DNA of 20,056 nt from Oscillospiraceae bacterium (GCA_029013165.1 JAQXMV010000045.1:1-20056); one strand, 5' to 3'. Counted from the stretch's first letter, positions 1 to 6,677 are shown. Notes: a model not told the origin generated them from the letters alone. Translations and numbers: made by a program.

Positions 1-1
1 G

Positions 2-799
2 TACAGCCTTGAGCATCAGCACTTGCTTTCGGGCATTGTTTGTTGTCCCGAATGCGGTCAGCCTATGTACGGTAGTGTAAACAGAAAGCGTAAAAAAGAC
101 GGTACTTTTTATCGTGACTATTGGTATTATGCCTGCAAGCACAGATTGGAGCTTGATGGTCACAAATGCTCTTATAGAAAACAGGTTCATCAGGAGAGGG
201 TGAATTCTGCAGTCGAGGAATTTATATCAAAGATAGTTAAAAATCCTAAGTTTGAAGAAGCAATCAAGCAAAAGATAAACGCAAGGATTGATACTGCCGA
301 AATCGAAGCCGAGATTGAAAGTCTTAACAAGAAGCTCCGTCAGCTTAATATGTCGAAAGACAAGCTCGGAAAAATTATGGACAGTCTTGATATGTTTGAT
401 GATTTCTACAACAAGAAGTACGATGATATGCAGTTAAGGCTTAACGGATTATACCGTGATATAGCAGAAACGGAAAAAGAATTATCTGCTGTTTATGAAC
501 GGCTTGAAAATATTCGCAAAGACAAAATTTCTCAGGAAAAGGTATATCAATTTCTGTTATTCTTTGATATAATATACCCAAAGTTCACGGATGCTGAAAA
601 GAAAGAGTTTCTCGGCAGCATTATTGAACGCATTGAGATTAACCCGGAACCGACTGAAAACGGACAGATACTCAAAAAGATTAAGTTCCGCATTCCCATC
701 TGTTATGATGGGAATGACGGTAACGATACTGAAATTTCTGTTCCGACTGAAAAAGTGACAGTCGAGACTGTGGTGCTGTTGAGTAAAGTACATAACTGA
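2..799 (+). CDS. Large serine recombinase, C-terminal part (5' end outside window)
   Basis: This is the C-terminal part of a site-specific serine recombinase of the kind that excises and integrates conjugative or mobilisable elements. The frame is open to the left edge, so the catalytic resolvase domain lies outside the window. Visible in order: the recombinase zinc ribbon (LLSGIVCCPECG with a second Cys pair about 27 and 37 residues later, YYACKH and HKCSY), a charged coiled-coil stretch (roughly residues 70-160 of the visible part), and the C-terminal segment around IERIEINPEPTENGQ. The last residues, ETVVLLSKVHN then stop, look unlike a recombinase end. They resemble the C-terminus of the 23S rRNA methyltransferase RlmD, suggesting that the 3' end of the gene overlaps an attachment site. 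The gene is AT-rich compared with the region after 1620. Family is clear; which element it belongs to cannot be seen. Confidence 0.9.
   Translation, partial: YSLEHQHLLSGIVCCPECGQPMYGSVNRKRKKDGTFYRDYWYYACKHRLELDGHKCSYRKQVHQERVNSAVEEFISKIVKNPKFEEAIKQKINARIDTAEIEAEIESLNKKLRQLNMSKDKLGKIMDSLDMFDDFYNKKYDDMQLRLNGLYRDIAETEKELSAVYERLENIRKDKISQEKVYQFLLFFDIIYPKFTDAEKKEFLGSIIERIEINPEPTENGQILKKIKFRIPICYDGNDGNDTEISVPTEKVTVETVVLLSKVHN
755..790 (+). other. Candidate attachment-site footprint of the recombinase element
   Basis: The codons for V-E-T-V-V-L-L-S-K-V at the recombinase 3' end closely resemble the conserved C-terminus of RlmD/RumA methyltransferases (E. coli RlmD ends in a similar LESMVLFSRVK). 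From memory, many Clostridia carry recombinase-encoding elements at this gene. If that holds here, the element ends near this site and bases to the right are ancestral chromosome. This is an inference from protein similarity; no second att copy is visible in the window. Confidence 0.4.
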
Positions 800-931
800 T
801 AATTGTGGATATAATATATGTAATCTGATAACTGGATCAAAGTTAAATCAGTCTGCGCAGAATTTAATTGCATATATGAATCCACGATAAAGAGATAAGA
901 ATAAAAATTCCGAAGTGAAGGATGAAATAGT

Positions 932-1540
932 ATGAAGATAGATAAAGAGCAATGGAAATGGACAAGAGAACCAAAAGAGTTTTCTATTTCAGAAGATCAA
1001 ATTGAGATAATAACAAATCCTCATACAGATTTATGGCAAAGAACCTATTATCATTTTAGAAATGATAATGCACCTGTACTTCAAATGAAAACAACGGATA
1101 AGTTCTTTTCGTTTGTTGTAAAAACTGAGTTTGAAAGTAAAGTGCGCTTTGACCAATGTGGCGTTGTAATGTATCTAGATAGTGATAATTGGCTCAAGGC
1201 TTCTATTGAATTTGAGAATGATGAATTTCAGCATCTTGGTAGCGTAGCCACTAACAATGGATATTCAGACTGGGCTACAACAGAAATAGATGCAGCAACC
1301 AAATCGATGTGGTACAGATTCAGCAGACGTAAAGATGATTATTGTATTGAGTGTTCTGAAGATGGGGTTAAGTTTAAGCAGATGAGAATTTGTCACATGT
1401 ATAAAGCTACGGATGAAATCCAGTTTGGTATTTATGCCTGCAGTCCTGAAGATTCATCTTTTAAGGCTACATTTACAAATATGGAAATAACTGAATGTAA
1501 ATGGTTGGCACATGATGGACAAGCGCCAGATGAAGAATGA
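932..1540 (+). CDS. DUF1349 family protein (concanavalin-like beta-sandwich)
   Basis: A 202-residue soluble protein with no signal peptide or membrane segment. The pattern DLWQRTYYHFRNDNAPVLQ, then FSFVVKTEFESKVRFDQCGVVMY with DNWLKASIEFEN, and the late FGIYACSPEDSSFKATFTNMEI strand match the DUF1349 family. That family adopts a concanavalin A-like lectin/glucanase fold and is relatively common next to carbohydrate genes in Firmicutes; it also includes fungal Ree1-type proteins. The biochemical role is unknown. The ATG is preceded by GAAGGATGAAATAGT. The coding sequence is strikingly AT-rich, with many AAT, GAT, TTT and ATA codons, unlike the genes from melA onward. It may therefore be recent acquisition or part of the neighbouring island. 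Sugar binding is only a fold-based guess. Confidence 0.85.
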   Translation: MKIDKEQWKWTREPKEFSISEDQIEIITNPHTDLWQRTYYHFRNDNAPVLQMKTTDKFFSFVVKTEFESKVRFDQCGVVMYLDSDNWLKASIEFENDEFQHLGSVATNNGYSDWATTEIDAATKSMWYRFSRRKDDYCIECSEDGVKFKQMRICHMYKATDEIQFGIYACSPEDSSFKATFTNMEITECKWLAHDGQAPDEE

Positions 1541-1556
1541 AATTGTAATTTAGGTA

Positions 1557-1940
1557 ATGTGGATTAGTCTATTTTCCTATACAAGCAATAAGGTAACTCG
1601 ACATTTGGCCTTGTTTTTCGTGGCAGGAGATTATCAGCAAAAAGGGATCGGCCGCAGCCTGTGGAACACGGTGCTTGCGGAGAACACCTCTCCCATCATC
1701 ACCGTTCATTCTTCAGTATACGCCGTTCCGGTTTACGAAAAGCTTGGCTTTGTTATCACCGGCGAAAGACAGGAAAGCGACGGCATTCAGTTTGTTCCCA
1801 TGGAATACAGAATGCTATTAAACGAAAACTGCCCTTGTTCCAAAACCCAGTGCAGCCGCCACGGGAAATGCAACGAATGTCGGGCGCACCACGCCAAACA
1901 CAACCGACCGCTTCCCTGTGAAAATCAGGAACAGTCATAA
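1557..1940 (+). CDS. GNAT acetyltransferase, 5'-truncated, with Cys-rich tail
   Basis: The frame holds GNAT motif A, HLALFFVAGDYQQKGIGRSLW, including the acetyl-CoA-binding Q-x-x-G-I-G-R loop, followed by the motif B region with YAVPVYEKLGFVITGE. The N-terminal half expected of a GNAT domain (about 60-80 residues before motif A) is missing. The first ~15 residues look unrelated and are AT-rich, and only a weak ribosome binding site precedes the ATG. After about base 1600-1620 the composition shifts to GC-richer host style. This suggests that a recombination event cut the 5' end off, leaving a pseudogene remnant. The C-terminus carries a small Cys-rich tail (CPCSKTQCSRHGKCNECRAHH, then a final C), a pattern seen as a putative metal-binding extension in clostridial proteins. 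Whether anything is made from it is doubtful. Confidence 0.65.
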   Translation: MWISLFSYTSNKVTRHLALFFVAGDYQQKGIGRSLWNTVLAENTSPIITVHSSVYAVPVYEKLGFVITGERQESDGIQFVPMEYRMLLNENCPCSKTQCSRHGKCNECRAHHAKHNRPLPCENQEQS

Positions 1941-1960
1941 CCCGGATAGGCGGGTTTTCA
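1939..1960 (+). terminator. Weak hairpin at the GNAT stop codon
   Basis: AACCCG and CGGGTT pair across a 6-nt loop and are followed by TTCA. The stem is only 6 bp and the U-tract is short, so this is at best a weak terminator between the GNAT remnant and melA. Confidence 0.35.
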
Positions 1961-2017
1961 GGAGAAAGAGATTGATTTCAGCTATATAAAATCGCTAAAA
2001 AAAAGGAGAAAGAAAAA

Positions 2018-3337
2018 ATGAAAATCACATTTATGGGTGCCGGTAGCACGGTGTTTGCAAGAAATGTCATAGGAGACTGTATGTGCACAGAAGCACTTCG
2101 CGACAGCGTCTTTGCGCTTTATGACATTGATGCCGAAAGGCTCGAGGAAAGCCGCATTATCCTCGAGGCCATGAGGAAAGCCAAGGGAGGCTACGGCAAA
2201 ATAGAATGCTATGTCGGTGTCGAAAACAGAAAGGACGCCCTGCGCGGCGCCGCCTTTGTCATCAATGCCATTCAGGTGGGTCTTTATGATCCCTGCACCA
2301 TCATTGATTTTGAGGTGCCGAAAAAATACGGTCTGAGACAAACCATCGGCGACACCCTCGGTATCGGCGGCATCATGCGAACCCTACGCACCATTCCTGT
2401 TTTACAGGATTTTGCCGATGATATGGCTGAAGTTTGCCCTGACGCCTGGTTCCTCAACTATGTCAATCCCATGGCCATGCTCACCGGATATATGCTTCGC
2501 TATACGCCGATTAAAACCGTCGGCCTTTGCCACAGTGTCCAAGGCTGTTCTGAGGGACTGCTGAAAAAGCTCCATATGGAGGATAAGCTCGAGGGCAGAA
2601 AAGAACTGATTGCCGGCATTAACCACATGGCTTGGCTTCTGGATATCAGAGACAAAAACGGGATGGACTTATATCCCGAAATCAAATCCAGAGTCGACGA
2701 TTATATGGCGCAGCCCGATGCCGACGACAAGGTCAGAATGGACTATATTCAGAACTTTGGCTATTACGTCACGGAATCCAGCGAGCACAACGCGGAATAC
2801 AATATGTTCTACATAAAATCCAAATATCCGGAGCTGATCGAGAAATATAATATTCCTCTTGACGAATATCCCCGCCGCTGCGTTAATCAGATCGAGCAAT
2901 GGAAAAAGGATTATCGCGAAATGCTGGAAAAAGGAGTCCGCGAGCACGAACGCTCCAACGAATATGCCTCCCGAATCATGGAGGCCATGGTGACCGGCAA
3001 CCCCTTCCAGATCGGCGGCAATGTGCTCAATACCGGTCACCTGATCACCAATCTTCCGGAGGAGGCCTGTGTTGAAGTGCCTTGCCTTGTCAACGGCTAC
3101 GGTATTCATCCCTGCCATGTCGGCCCCTTGCCTGTTCAATGCGCCGCGATGAATATGACCAATATCAATGTTCAGCTGCTGACCATCGAGGCCGCTGTGA
3201 CAAGAAAAAAAGAGCACATCTATCAGGCCGCCATGCTTGATCCCCACACCGGCAGCGAGCTGGATATCGACACCATCAAAAAGATGGTCGACGATCTGAT
3301 TGCTGCCCACGGTGACTATTTGCCTTCCTTTCATTAA
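2018..3337 (+). CDS. melA: Alpha-galactosidase / alpha-glycosidase, GH4 (MelA type)
   Basis: Glycoside hydrolase family 4 enzyme of 439 residues, close to the usual family length (E. coli MelA is about 450). GH4 enzymes cleave glycosides by an NAD+-dependent redox/elimination mechanism with a divalent metal. Visible features: N-terminal Rossmann motif GAGSTVFARNVIGD (residues 7-20), LNYVNPMAM (146-154), the metal-binding C171-H172-S173 in the sequence CHSVQG, and INHMAW with H203. The CHSVQ signature favours alpha-galactosidase over 6-phospho-alpha- or beta-glucosidase subgroups. A strong site, AAAGGAGAAAGAAAAA, precedes the ATG. No transporter or regulator of alpha-galactosides is adjacent, so the in vivo substrate (melibiose, raffinose or another alpha-linked sugar) remains inferred. 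It is cytoplasmic, with no signal peptide. Downstream genes follow on the same strand 84 and 16 bp apart. Confidence 0.92.
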   Translation: MKITFMGAGSTVFARNVIGDCMCTEALRDSVFALYDIDAERLEESRIILEAMRKAKGGYGKIECYVGVENRKDALRGAAFVINAIQVGLYDPCTIIDFEVPKKYGLRQTIGDTLGIGGIMRTLRTIPVLQDFADDMAEVCPDAWFLNYVNPMAMLTGYMLRYTPIKTVGLCHSVQGCSEGLLKKLHMEDKLEGRKELIAGINHMAWLLDIRDKNGMDLYPEIKSRVDDYMAQPDADDKVRMDYIQNFGYYVTESSEHNAEYNMFYIKSKYPELIEKYNIPLDEYPRRCVNQIEQWKKDYREMLEKGVREHERSNEYASRIMEAMVTGNPFQIGGNVLNTGHLITNLPEEACVEVPCLVNGYGIHPCHVGPLPVQCAAMNMTNINVQLLTIEAAVTRKKEHIYQAAMLDPHTGSELDIDTIKKMVDDLIAAHGDYLPSFH

Positions 3338-3421
3338 GTCGACAGGTATAAACGAAAATCAAGCCACAGACCTCATGGATCAGAAGTACTGAATTTATAG
3401 GAATCAACAGGAGGTGCTGGC

Positions 3422-3853
3422 ATGAGCTTTTTGTCAGAAGCCCTGCAGGACAAGGACAATAAAAAAGCCTACGCGCTCACGAAAAAAATCGCAGCAGAAT
3501 CGGCAGAATCCGATGAATACTATTGTCATTTTGAGGAATTTGCCGGAATGCTGACGGCAAAAAGCTCTTATGTCCGGACGAGGGGCTTTATTCTGTGCTG
3601 TGCCCAGGCCCAGTGGGATAAGAGAGGGAAACTAACGCGTGTGCTTTCGTCTATGTTGGTTTTACTGCATGACGAGAAGCCAACCGTCGTCAGGCAGCGC
3701 CTTGGGGCTTTGCATGAAGTCCTACAGCACAGACCGGGGCTGCATGATGCCATAAAAGCAGAAGTAGAATCCATGAATATCGCAAAGTATCAGGACAGCA
3801 TGGCTTCGCTGATTCAGAAAGACAGGAACGAACTGCTGAAACAGATCGGCTGA
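3422..3853 (+). CDS. HEAT-like helical protein (often annotated 'SufBD protein')
   Basis: A 143-residue all-helical soluble protein beginning MSFLSEALQDKDNKKAYALTKK. The pattern SSYVRTRGFILCCAQAQWDKRGKL ... LHDEKPTVVRQRLGALHEVLQHRPGL resembles two HEAT-type helical hairpins and matches a clostridial family that databases frequently label SufBD protein. It shows no resemblance to the beta-helix of true SufB/SufD Fe-S scaffolds, so that label is probably a misnomer. A textbook site, AGGAGGTGCTGGC, precedes the ATG. It sits 84 bp after melA and 16 bp before the phosphatidyltransferase gene, so co-transcription with the latter is likely. Function is unknown; a scaffold or protein-binding role is only suggested by the fold. 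Confidence 0.7.
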   Translation: MSFLSEALQDKDNKKAYALTKKIAAESAESDEYYCHFEEFAGMLTAKSSYVRTRGFILCCAQAQWDKRGKLTRVLSSMLVLLHDEKPTVVRQRLGALHEVLQHRPGLHDAIKAEVESMNIAKYQDSMASLIQKDRNELLKQIG

Positions 3854-3869
3854 AAAAAGGAGTGGGCCC

Positions 3870-4565
3870 ATGGCAAATGTGATTACAAGCTGTCGAATTA
3901 TCTGCAGTATAACCATGCTATTCTTCCCGGCATTCTCTCCCTGGTTTTATATCCTTTATGTGATTTGCGGTTTCACCGATATGACAGACGGAGCCGTCGC
4001 AAGGAAAACAAACACCGTCAGCGAATTTGGGTCAAAGTTAGATACTGCGGCTGACTTCATTTTCCTGACGGTGTGTCTGATTAAACTGCTGCCGACAATG
4101 GAAATACCCACCTGGCTCTGGATATGGTTTTCCGTCATTGCCGTCATAAAAACCATCAATGTGGTGTCCGGCTTTATCCTGCAGAAAAAGCTGGTCGCTG
4201 TACATACCCTGATGAACAAGGTCACAGGAATCCTTCTTTTTCTCTTGCCGCTGACACTGCATTTCCTTGAACTGCAATATTCGGCTTTTCCTGTTTGCGT
4301 CACGGCAACCTTTGCCGCCATTCAGGAGGGGCATTTCACACGAACAAAAAAGAGGTCTGAAGAAAAAGCAGAAAACCTTTCGGCTATCAGAAGTACAGAA
4401 ATCATACCAGAAAGAATCCGGAGACGGCTTAACCGTGTCTCCGGATTCTTTGCTGCCGCGGAAAAAGCGCGGTATTGCTTGCTATGTTCCCCTTTCACCG
4501 CCTGGTCGGCATCACAACGCCGCAGGCGATTTTTTCGCCTGCATTGCCTGACGGCTGGGTTTTGA
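3870..4565 (+). CDS. CDP-alcohol phosphatidyltransferase, 3' end apparently frameshifted
   Basis: Integral membrane enzyme of the CDP-alcohol phosphatidyltransferase family, which joins a CDP-activated lipid to a small alcohol in phospholipid synthesis. The complete signature D-x2-D-G-x2-A-R-x8-G-x3-D-x3-D is present: D37, D40, G41, A44, R45, G54, D58, D62. Four or five membrane helices follow to about residue 150. The family-like sequence ends at EGHFTRTKK (residue ~161). The open frame then continues 70 residues of basic, low-similarity sequence straight through an intrinsic terminator at 4411-4451. One extra A in the A6 run at 4346-4351 would give T-K-K-E-V and a TGA at 4358-4360 (4359-4361 in the corrected copy), before the terminator. 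The natural product is therefore probably about 163 residues, and the long form reflects an indel. The start has AAAAAGGAGTGGGCCC before the ATG. The alcohol substrate cannot be told. Confidence 0.85.
   Translation: MANVITSCRIICSITMLFFPAFSPWFYILYVICGFTDMTDGAVARKTNTVSEFGSKLDTAADFIFLTVCLIKLLPTMEIPTWLWIWFSVIAVIKTINVVSGFILQKKLVAVHTLMNKVTGILLFLLPLTLHFLELQYSAFPVCVTATFAAIQEGHFTRTKKRSEEKAENLSAIRSTEIIPERIRRRLNRVSGFFAAAEKARYCLLCSPFTAWSASQRRRRFFRLHCLTAGF
4411..4451. terminator. Bidirectional intrinsic terminator between convergent genes
   Basis: A 15-bp perfect stem: AAAGAATCCGGAGAC at 4411-4425 pairs with its reverse complement at 4437-4451. A-rich sequence on the left and T on the right suit either strand. 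It lies between the phosphatidyltransferase (+) and the superoxide dismutase gene (-). Confidence 0.8.
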
Positions 4566-4983
4566 AATCATCAGGCATCCGGTGTATGATCACGGTTCTG
4601 CCTAAAATCTCCCGAACCGAGAAACGATCGGTCAACAAAGCCGAGCAGGCTCTGCCGTTGGCCGAAAACAGCGGCGGCAAATCGCCGGCGTGATAGGGAT
4701 GAGAACAGTCATCGGGATTCAGATGTCCTTTTGCCTTGGCGAAACTATCTTTTTCGTCGCCGGCACATTCGCTTCCCTCGTGGATATGAAAGGCAAAGAT
4801 CGGACTGTCACAGCCCCCTTTTCCCTTGGGCAGGCCTATAATTTCAGTGCGCACAAGCACGCCGTTCACGGTGCGGTAAAACCTCACAGATCCGTGGATA
4901 CCGGGATAGTTTTTACTGCCTTTCATCAGGGCAACAGCGTCGGGAACACCCGAGAAGCTTTGATGAAAACAATTACGGTTCAT
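4495..4983 (-). CDS. Cu/Zn superoxide dismutase family protein
   Basis: A 162-residue copper/zinc superoxide dismutase-type protein (2 superoxide to oxygen plus hydrogen peroxide). All metal ligands of the family can be matched: copper site H66 and H68 in FHIHEG, bridging H87 in GHLNP, zinc ligands H95, H98 and D101 in SHPYHAGDL, and copper H134 in TVIIH. The disulphide pair corresponds to C73 (SEC) and C154 (IACGVV). The zinc loop is about six residues shorter than in the eukaryotic enzyme, and the active-site arginine position near GNAGEKIACG holds lysine. There is no signal peptide, whereas most bacterial SodC proteins are exported. The site AAAGGGGAGTGATCTT precedes the ATG. The gene is monocistronic, convergent with the phosphatidyltransferase gene and divergent from the ECF sigma gene. 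Enzymatic activity in the cytoplasm is an inference. Confidence 0.88.
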   Translation of the reverse strand: MNRNCFHQSFSGVPDAVALMKGSKNYPGIHGSVRFYRTVNGVLVRTEIIGLPKGKGGCDSPIFAFHIHEGSECAGDEKDSFAKAKGHLNPDDCSHPYHAGDLPPLFSANGRACSALLTDRFSVREILGRTVIIHRMPDDFKTQPSGNAGEKIACGVVMPTRR

Positions 4984-5104
4984 AAGATCACTCCCCTTTC
5001 ATTCTATGCGAGGCTTCTTTCAGTGTTACCCGAATAAGTGGTCGAAAAAAACGACCCGGCAAAAATTTTTGAAATTCATATCCTATCTGATGAAAAAAAT
5101 GAGC

Positions 5105-5131
5105 CCTTTCATTTGTTTTATCAGTGAAAGG
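5105..5131 (+). promoter_or_regulatory. Inverted repeat overlapping the ECF sigma Shine-Dalgarno
   Basis: CCTTTCA (5105-5111) and TGAAAGG (5125-5131) form a 7-bp stem with a 13-nt loop. The right arm covers the start of the AAAGGAGG ribosome binding site for the GTG at 5142, so in RNA it could mask translation initiation. No ligand or protein partner is evident. Confidence 0.4.
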
Positions 5132-5141
5132 AGGTTAAAAA

Positions 5142-5609
5142 GTGAATTCATTTGGTACCGATGAATACATAGAAGAAACTGTTAAACAATACTCTTCGTC
5201 TATGCTCAAAGCCGCTTTTTCCATTCTGCGCAATACCCATGACGCAGAAGATGCCGTTCAGGAAGCCTTTGTGAAGCTCATCACAAAACAACCGACCTTT
5301 CACGATGAAAACCATGAAAAAGCTTGGCTTTTGAGAGTGACGATCAATAACGCCAAAAACATCAGACGGCTTTCCGGCAGAGAAAGCGAAGAGCTCCATG
5401 AAAACCAAGGCTTTGTCTATACCGAAGAAACCGATGTACTCAACGAGGTGCTTTCTTTGCCCGAAAAATACCGTGTGGTCATTCATCTCTATTATTATGA
5501 AGGCTATTCCATCAAGGAGATAGCCGAAATCATCCAAAAACCTGCCGCAACCGTGGGGACACTGTTATCCCGGGGCAGAGCAATGCTCAAAACTTTTTTG
5601 AAAGGGTGA
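5142..5609 (+). CDS. ECF-type sigma-70 family RNA polymerase sigma factor
   Basis: A 155-residue extracytoplasmic-function sigma factor. Region 2 spans about residues 15-80 (MLKAAFSILRNTHDAEDAVQEAFVKL, then AWLLRVTINNAKNIRR). Region 4, with its helix-turn-helix, spans about 105-150 (LPEKYRVVIHLYYYEGYSIKEIAEIIQKPAATVGTLLSRGRAMLK). There is no sigma 3 domain, as expected for ECF factors. It starts at GTG with an excellent AAAGGAGG site eight to ten bases upstream. The gene ends in GGGTGA, which overlaps or abuts the next gene, the usual translationally coupled sigma / anti-sigma arrangement. It should therefore be held inactive at the membrane by the neighbouring product and control a stress regulon that may include the two genes. 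Signal and regulon are unknown. Confidence 0.92.
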   Translation: MNSFGTDEYIEETVKQYSSSMLKAAFSILRNTHDAEDAVQEAFVKLITKQPTFHDENHEKAWLLRVTINNAKNIRRLSGRESEELHENQGFVYTEETDVLNEVLSLPEKYRVVIHLYYYEGYSIKEIAEIIQKPAATVGTLLSRGRAMLKTFLKG

Positions 5610-5614
5610 AAACA

Positions 5615-6490
5615 ATGACTTTTGAAGAAAAACTGAAAACACAAACCGATCAGATTACATTCAGCGAAAACTTCCAATGCGTCACCTGCAAAAAAATGAG
5701 GCAGGTCTTAACGCAAAAGGAGGAACATTCCATGAAAAAATTCAATCCCGTAAAACTCATCGTCATAGCAGCCGTGATTGCTGCCCTTGCCCTGACAGCC
5801 GGAGCCGTCTCCCAGTTTGTCATACCCCATCAGCTGGTCGAAGACATGGCCCTCGAACTGGACTCGGTCAAAACCGTTATTGACACCGGAAAAGCAGACA
5901 AAGATACCGTCTCGACGGTTCAGAAGTCTTATTCAAACGGTGAGTATACCGTTACCTTTGAAGCGATTGCCAACGGCAGTTGTCTGCGCAAAGTCTTCAC
6001 GGAAAACGAAAAACCGATCGAAACCAAAGCCGAGGAAACCTATGCCATTTTCACCGTGAAACGAAATGACGGAAAACAGGTGCTGGGCTTCGGTCAAGAA
6101 GAGGGTCTCCATCTTTCCGATATCGGCTATATCATTCTCGTAAAAGGCTATGCGGCCAATCCTTGTATATTCGCCGATTGCTACGGTATCGGCGAATACG
6201 AGGAAAACAATGTGCTTTATGTGGCCTGTAACATTACAGACGCCAACCTTTTCGCAGATAAAGAGTTGTATATCGCTTTCACAAACGAAATGGTGATAAA
6301 TTATGATATTCTTCGCATGGACAAAAACAACGAATATCACTATGTAGACGGCTATGACGGTATCCCTGCTCTGTTTGACTTTGATCTGGACGACAGCAAA
6401 GCCGATCACGAAAAAGCGGAACAGTATAAAGCCGAGCATTCGTTTATGACCTATGAGGAATTTGAAAAAGCATTAGCGGAAGAGGACTGA
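5615..6490 (+). CDS. Membrane-anchored anti-sigma factor, cognate to the ECF sigma
   Basis: A 291-residue single-pass membrane protein directly after the ECF sigma gene. Residues 1-46 are cytoplasmic (MTFEEKLKTQTDQITFSENF, with C22-x-x-C25), residues ~47-67 form one membrane helix (LIVIAAVIAALALTAGAV), and about 220 residues lie outside, acidic and Tyr-rich at the end. This is the layout of clostridial anti-sigma factors of the DUF4179-like type. The CxxC lacks the histidine of the zinc anti-sigma HxxxCxxC motif. The ATG at 5615 is preferred because GAAAGGG lies 8 bases upstream; an in-frame GTG at 5606 overlaps the sigma stop but has no site. A second, stronger site occurs inside the gene before an in-frame ATG at 5732. 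The role rests on gene order and topology; the outer domain is not one I recognise. Confidence 0.8.
   Translation: MTFEEKLKTQTDQITFSENFQCVTCKKMRQVLTQKEEHSMKKFNPVKLIVIAAVIAALALTAGAVSQFVIPHQLVEDMALELDSVKTVIDTGKADKDTVSTVQKSYSNGEYTVTFEAIANGSCLRKVFTENEKPIETKAEETYAIFTVKRNDGKQVLGFGQEEGLHLSDIGYIILVKGYAANPCIFADCYGIGEYEENNVLYVACNITDANLFADKELYIAFTNEMVINYDILRMDKNNEYHYVDGYDGIPALFDFDLDDSKADHEKAEQYKAEHSFMTYEEFEKALAEED
5716..5734 (+). promoter_or_regulatory. Internal Shine-Dalgarno and in-frame ATG within the anti-sigma gene
   Basis: A consensus AAAGGAGG at 5716-5723 sits exactly 8 bases before an in-frame ATG at 5732 that begins MKKFNPVKLIV. Initiation here would yield a protein with the membrane helix and outer domain but without the 39-residue cytoplasmic segment expected to hold the sigma factor. 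Confidence 0.5.
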
Positions 6491-6559
6491 CGGCAAAGTG
6501 GCTCATAACCGCATAGCCGGAAAGTATTCGCGCTTTGCAGAAATCTCAGCCAACGGAAT

Positions 6560-6597
6560 GTGCCGCAGTACCGGATAAGGTGCTGCGGCGCTTTTTT
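6560..6597 (+). terminator. Intrinsic terminator of the ECF sigma / anti-sigma operon
   Basis: A 13-bp stem (two GU pairs) from 6560-6572 and 6579-6591 with a 6-nt loop GGATAA, followed directly by six Ts at 6592-6597. A textbook rho-independent terminator on the plus strand. Confidence 0.9.
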
Positions 6598-6653
6598 ATG
6601 GCATGAAAGCCGAAAGGGCACCCAAAACGCATTTTTTCCCGGAACCGGTACTT

Positions 6654-6677
6654 TCGCGAAAAAAGTCGCGAAAAAAG
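6654..6677 (+). repeat. 12-bp perfect tandem repeat, two copies
   Basis: The unit TCGCGAAAAAAG occurs twice head-to-tail (6654-6665, 6666-6677). Each copy combines a TCGCGA palindrome with an A6 tract on the same helical-face spacing. It lies about 80 bp upstream of the consensus promoter for the next gene. Confidence 0.75.

Noticed and set aside
2669..3334. A 221-codon minus-strand frame inside melA
   Set aside because: Shadow of the GH4 coding sequence; no recognisable motifs and no start signals.
4522..4542. GCAGGCGA/TCGCCTGC hairpin with a T-run
   Set aside because: It lies within the superoxide dismutase coding sequence (GEKIACG codons), so the real terminator is the 4411-4451 stem.
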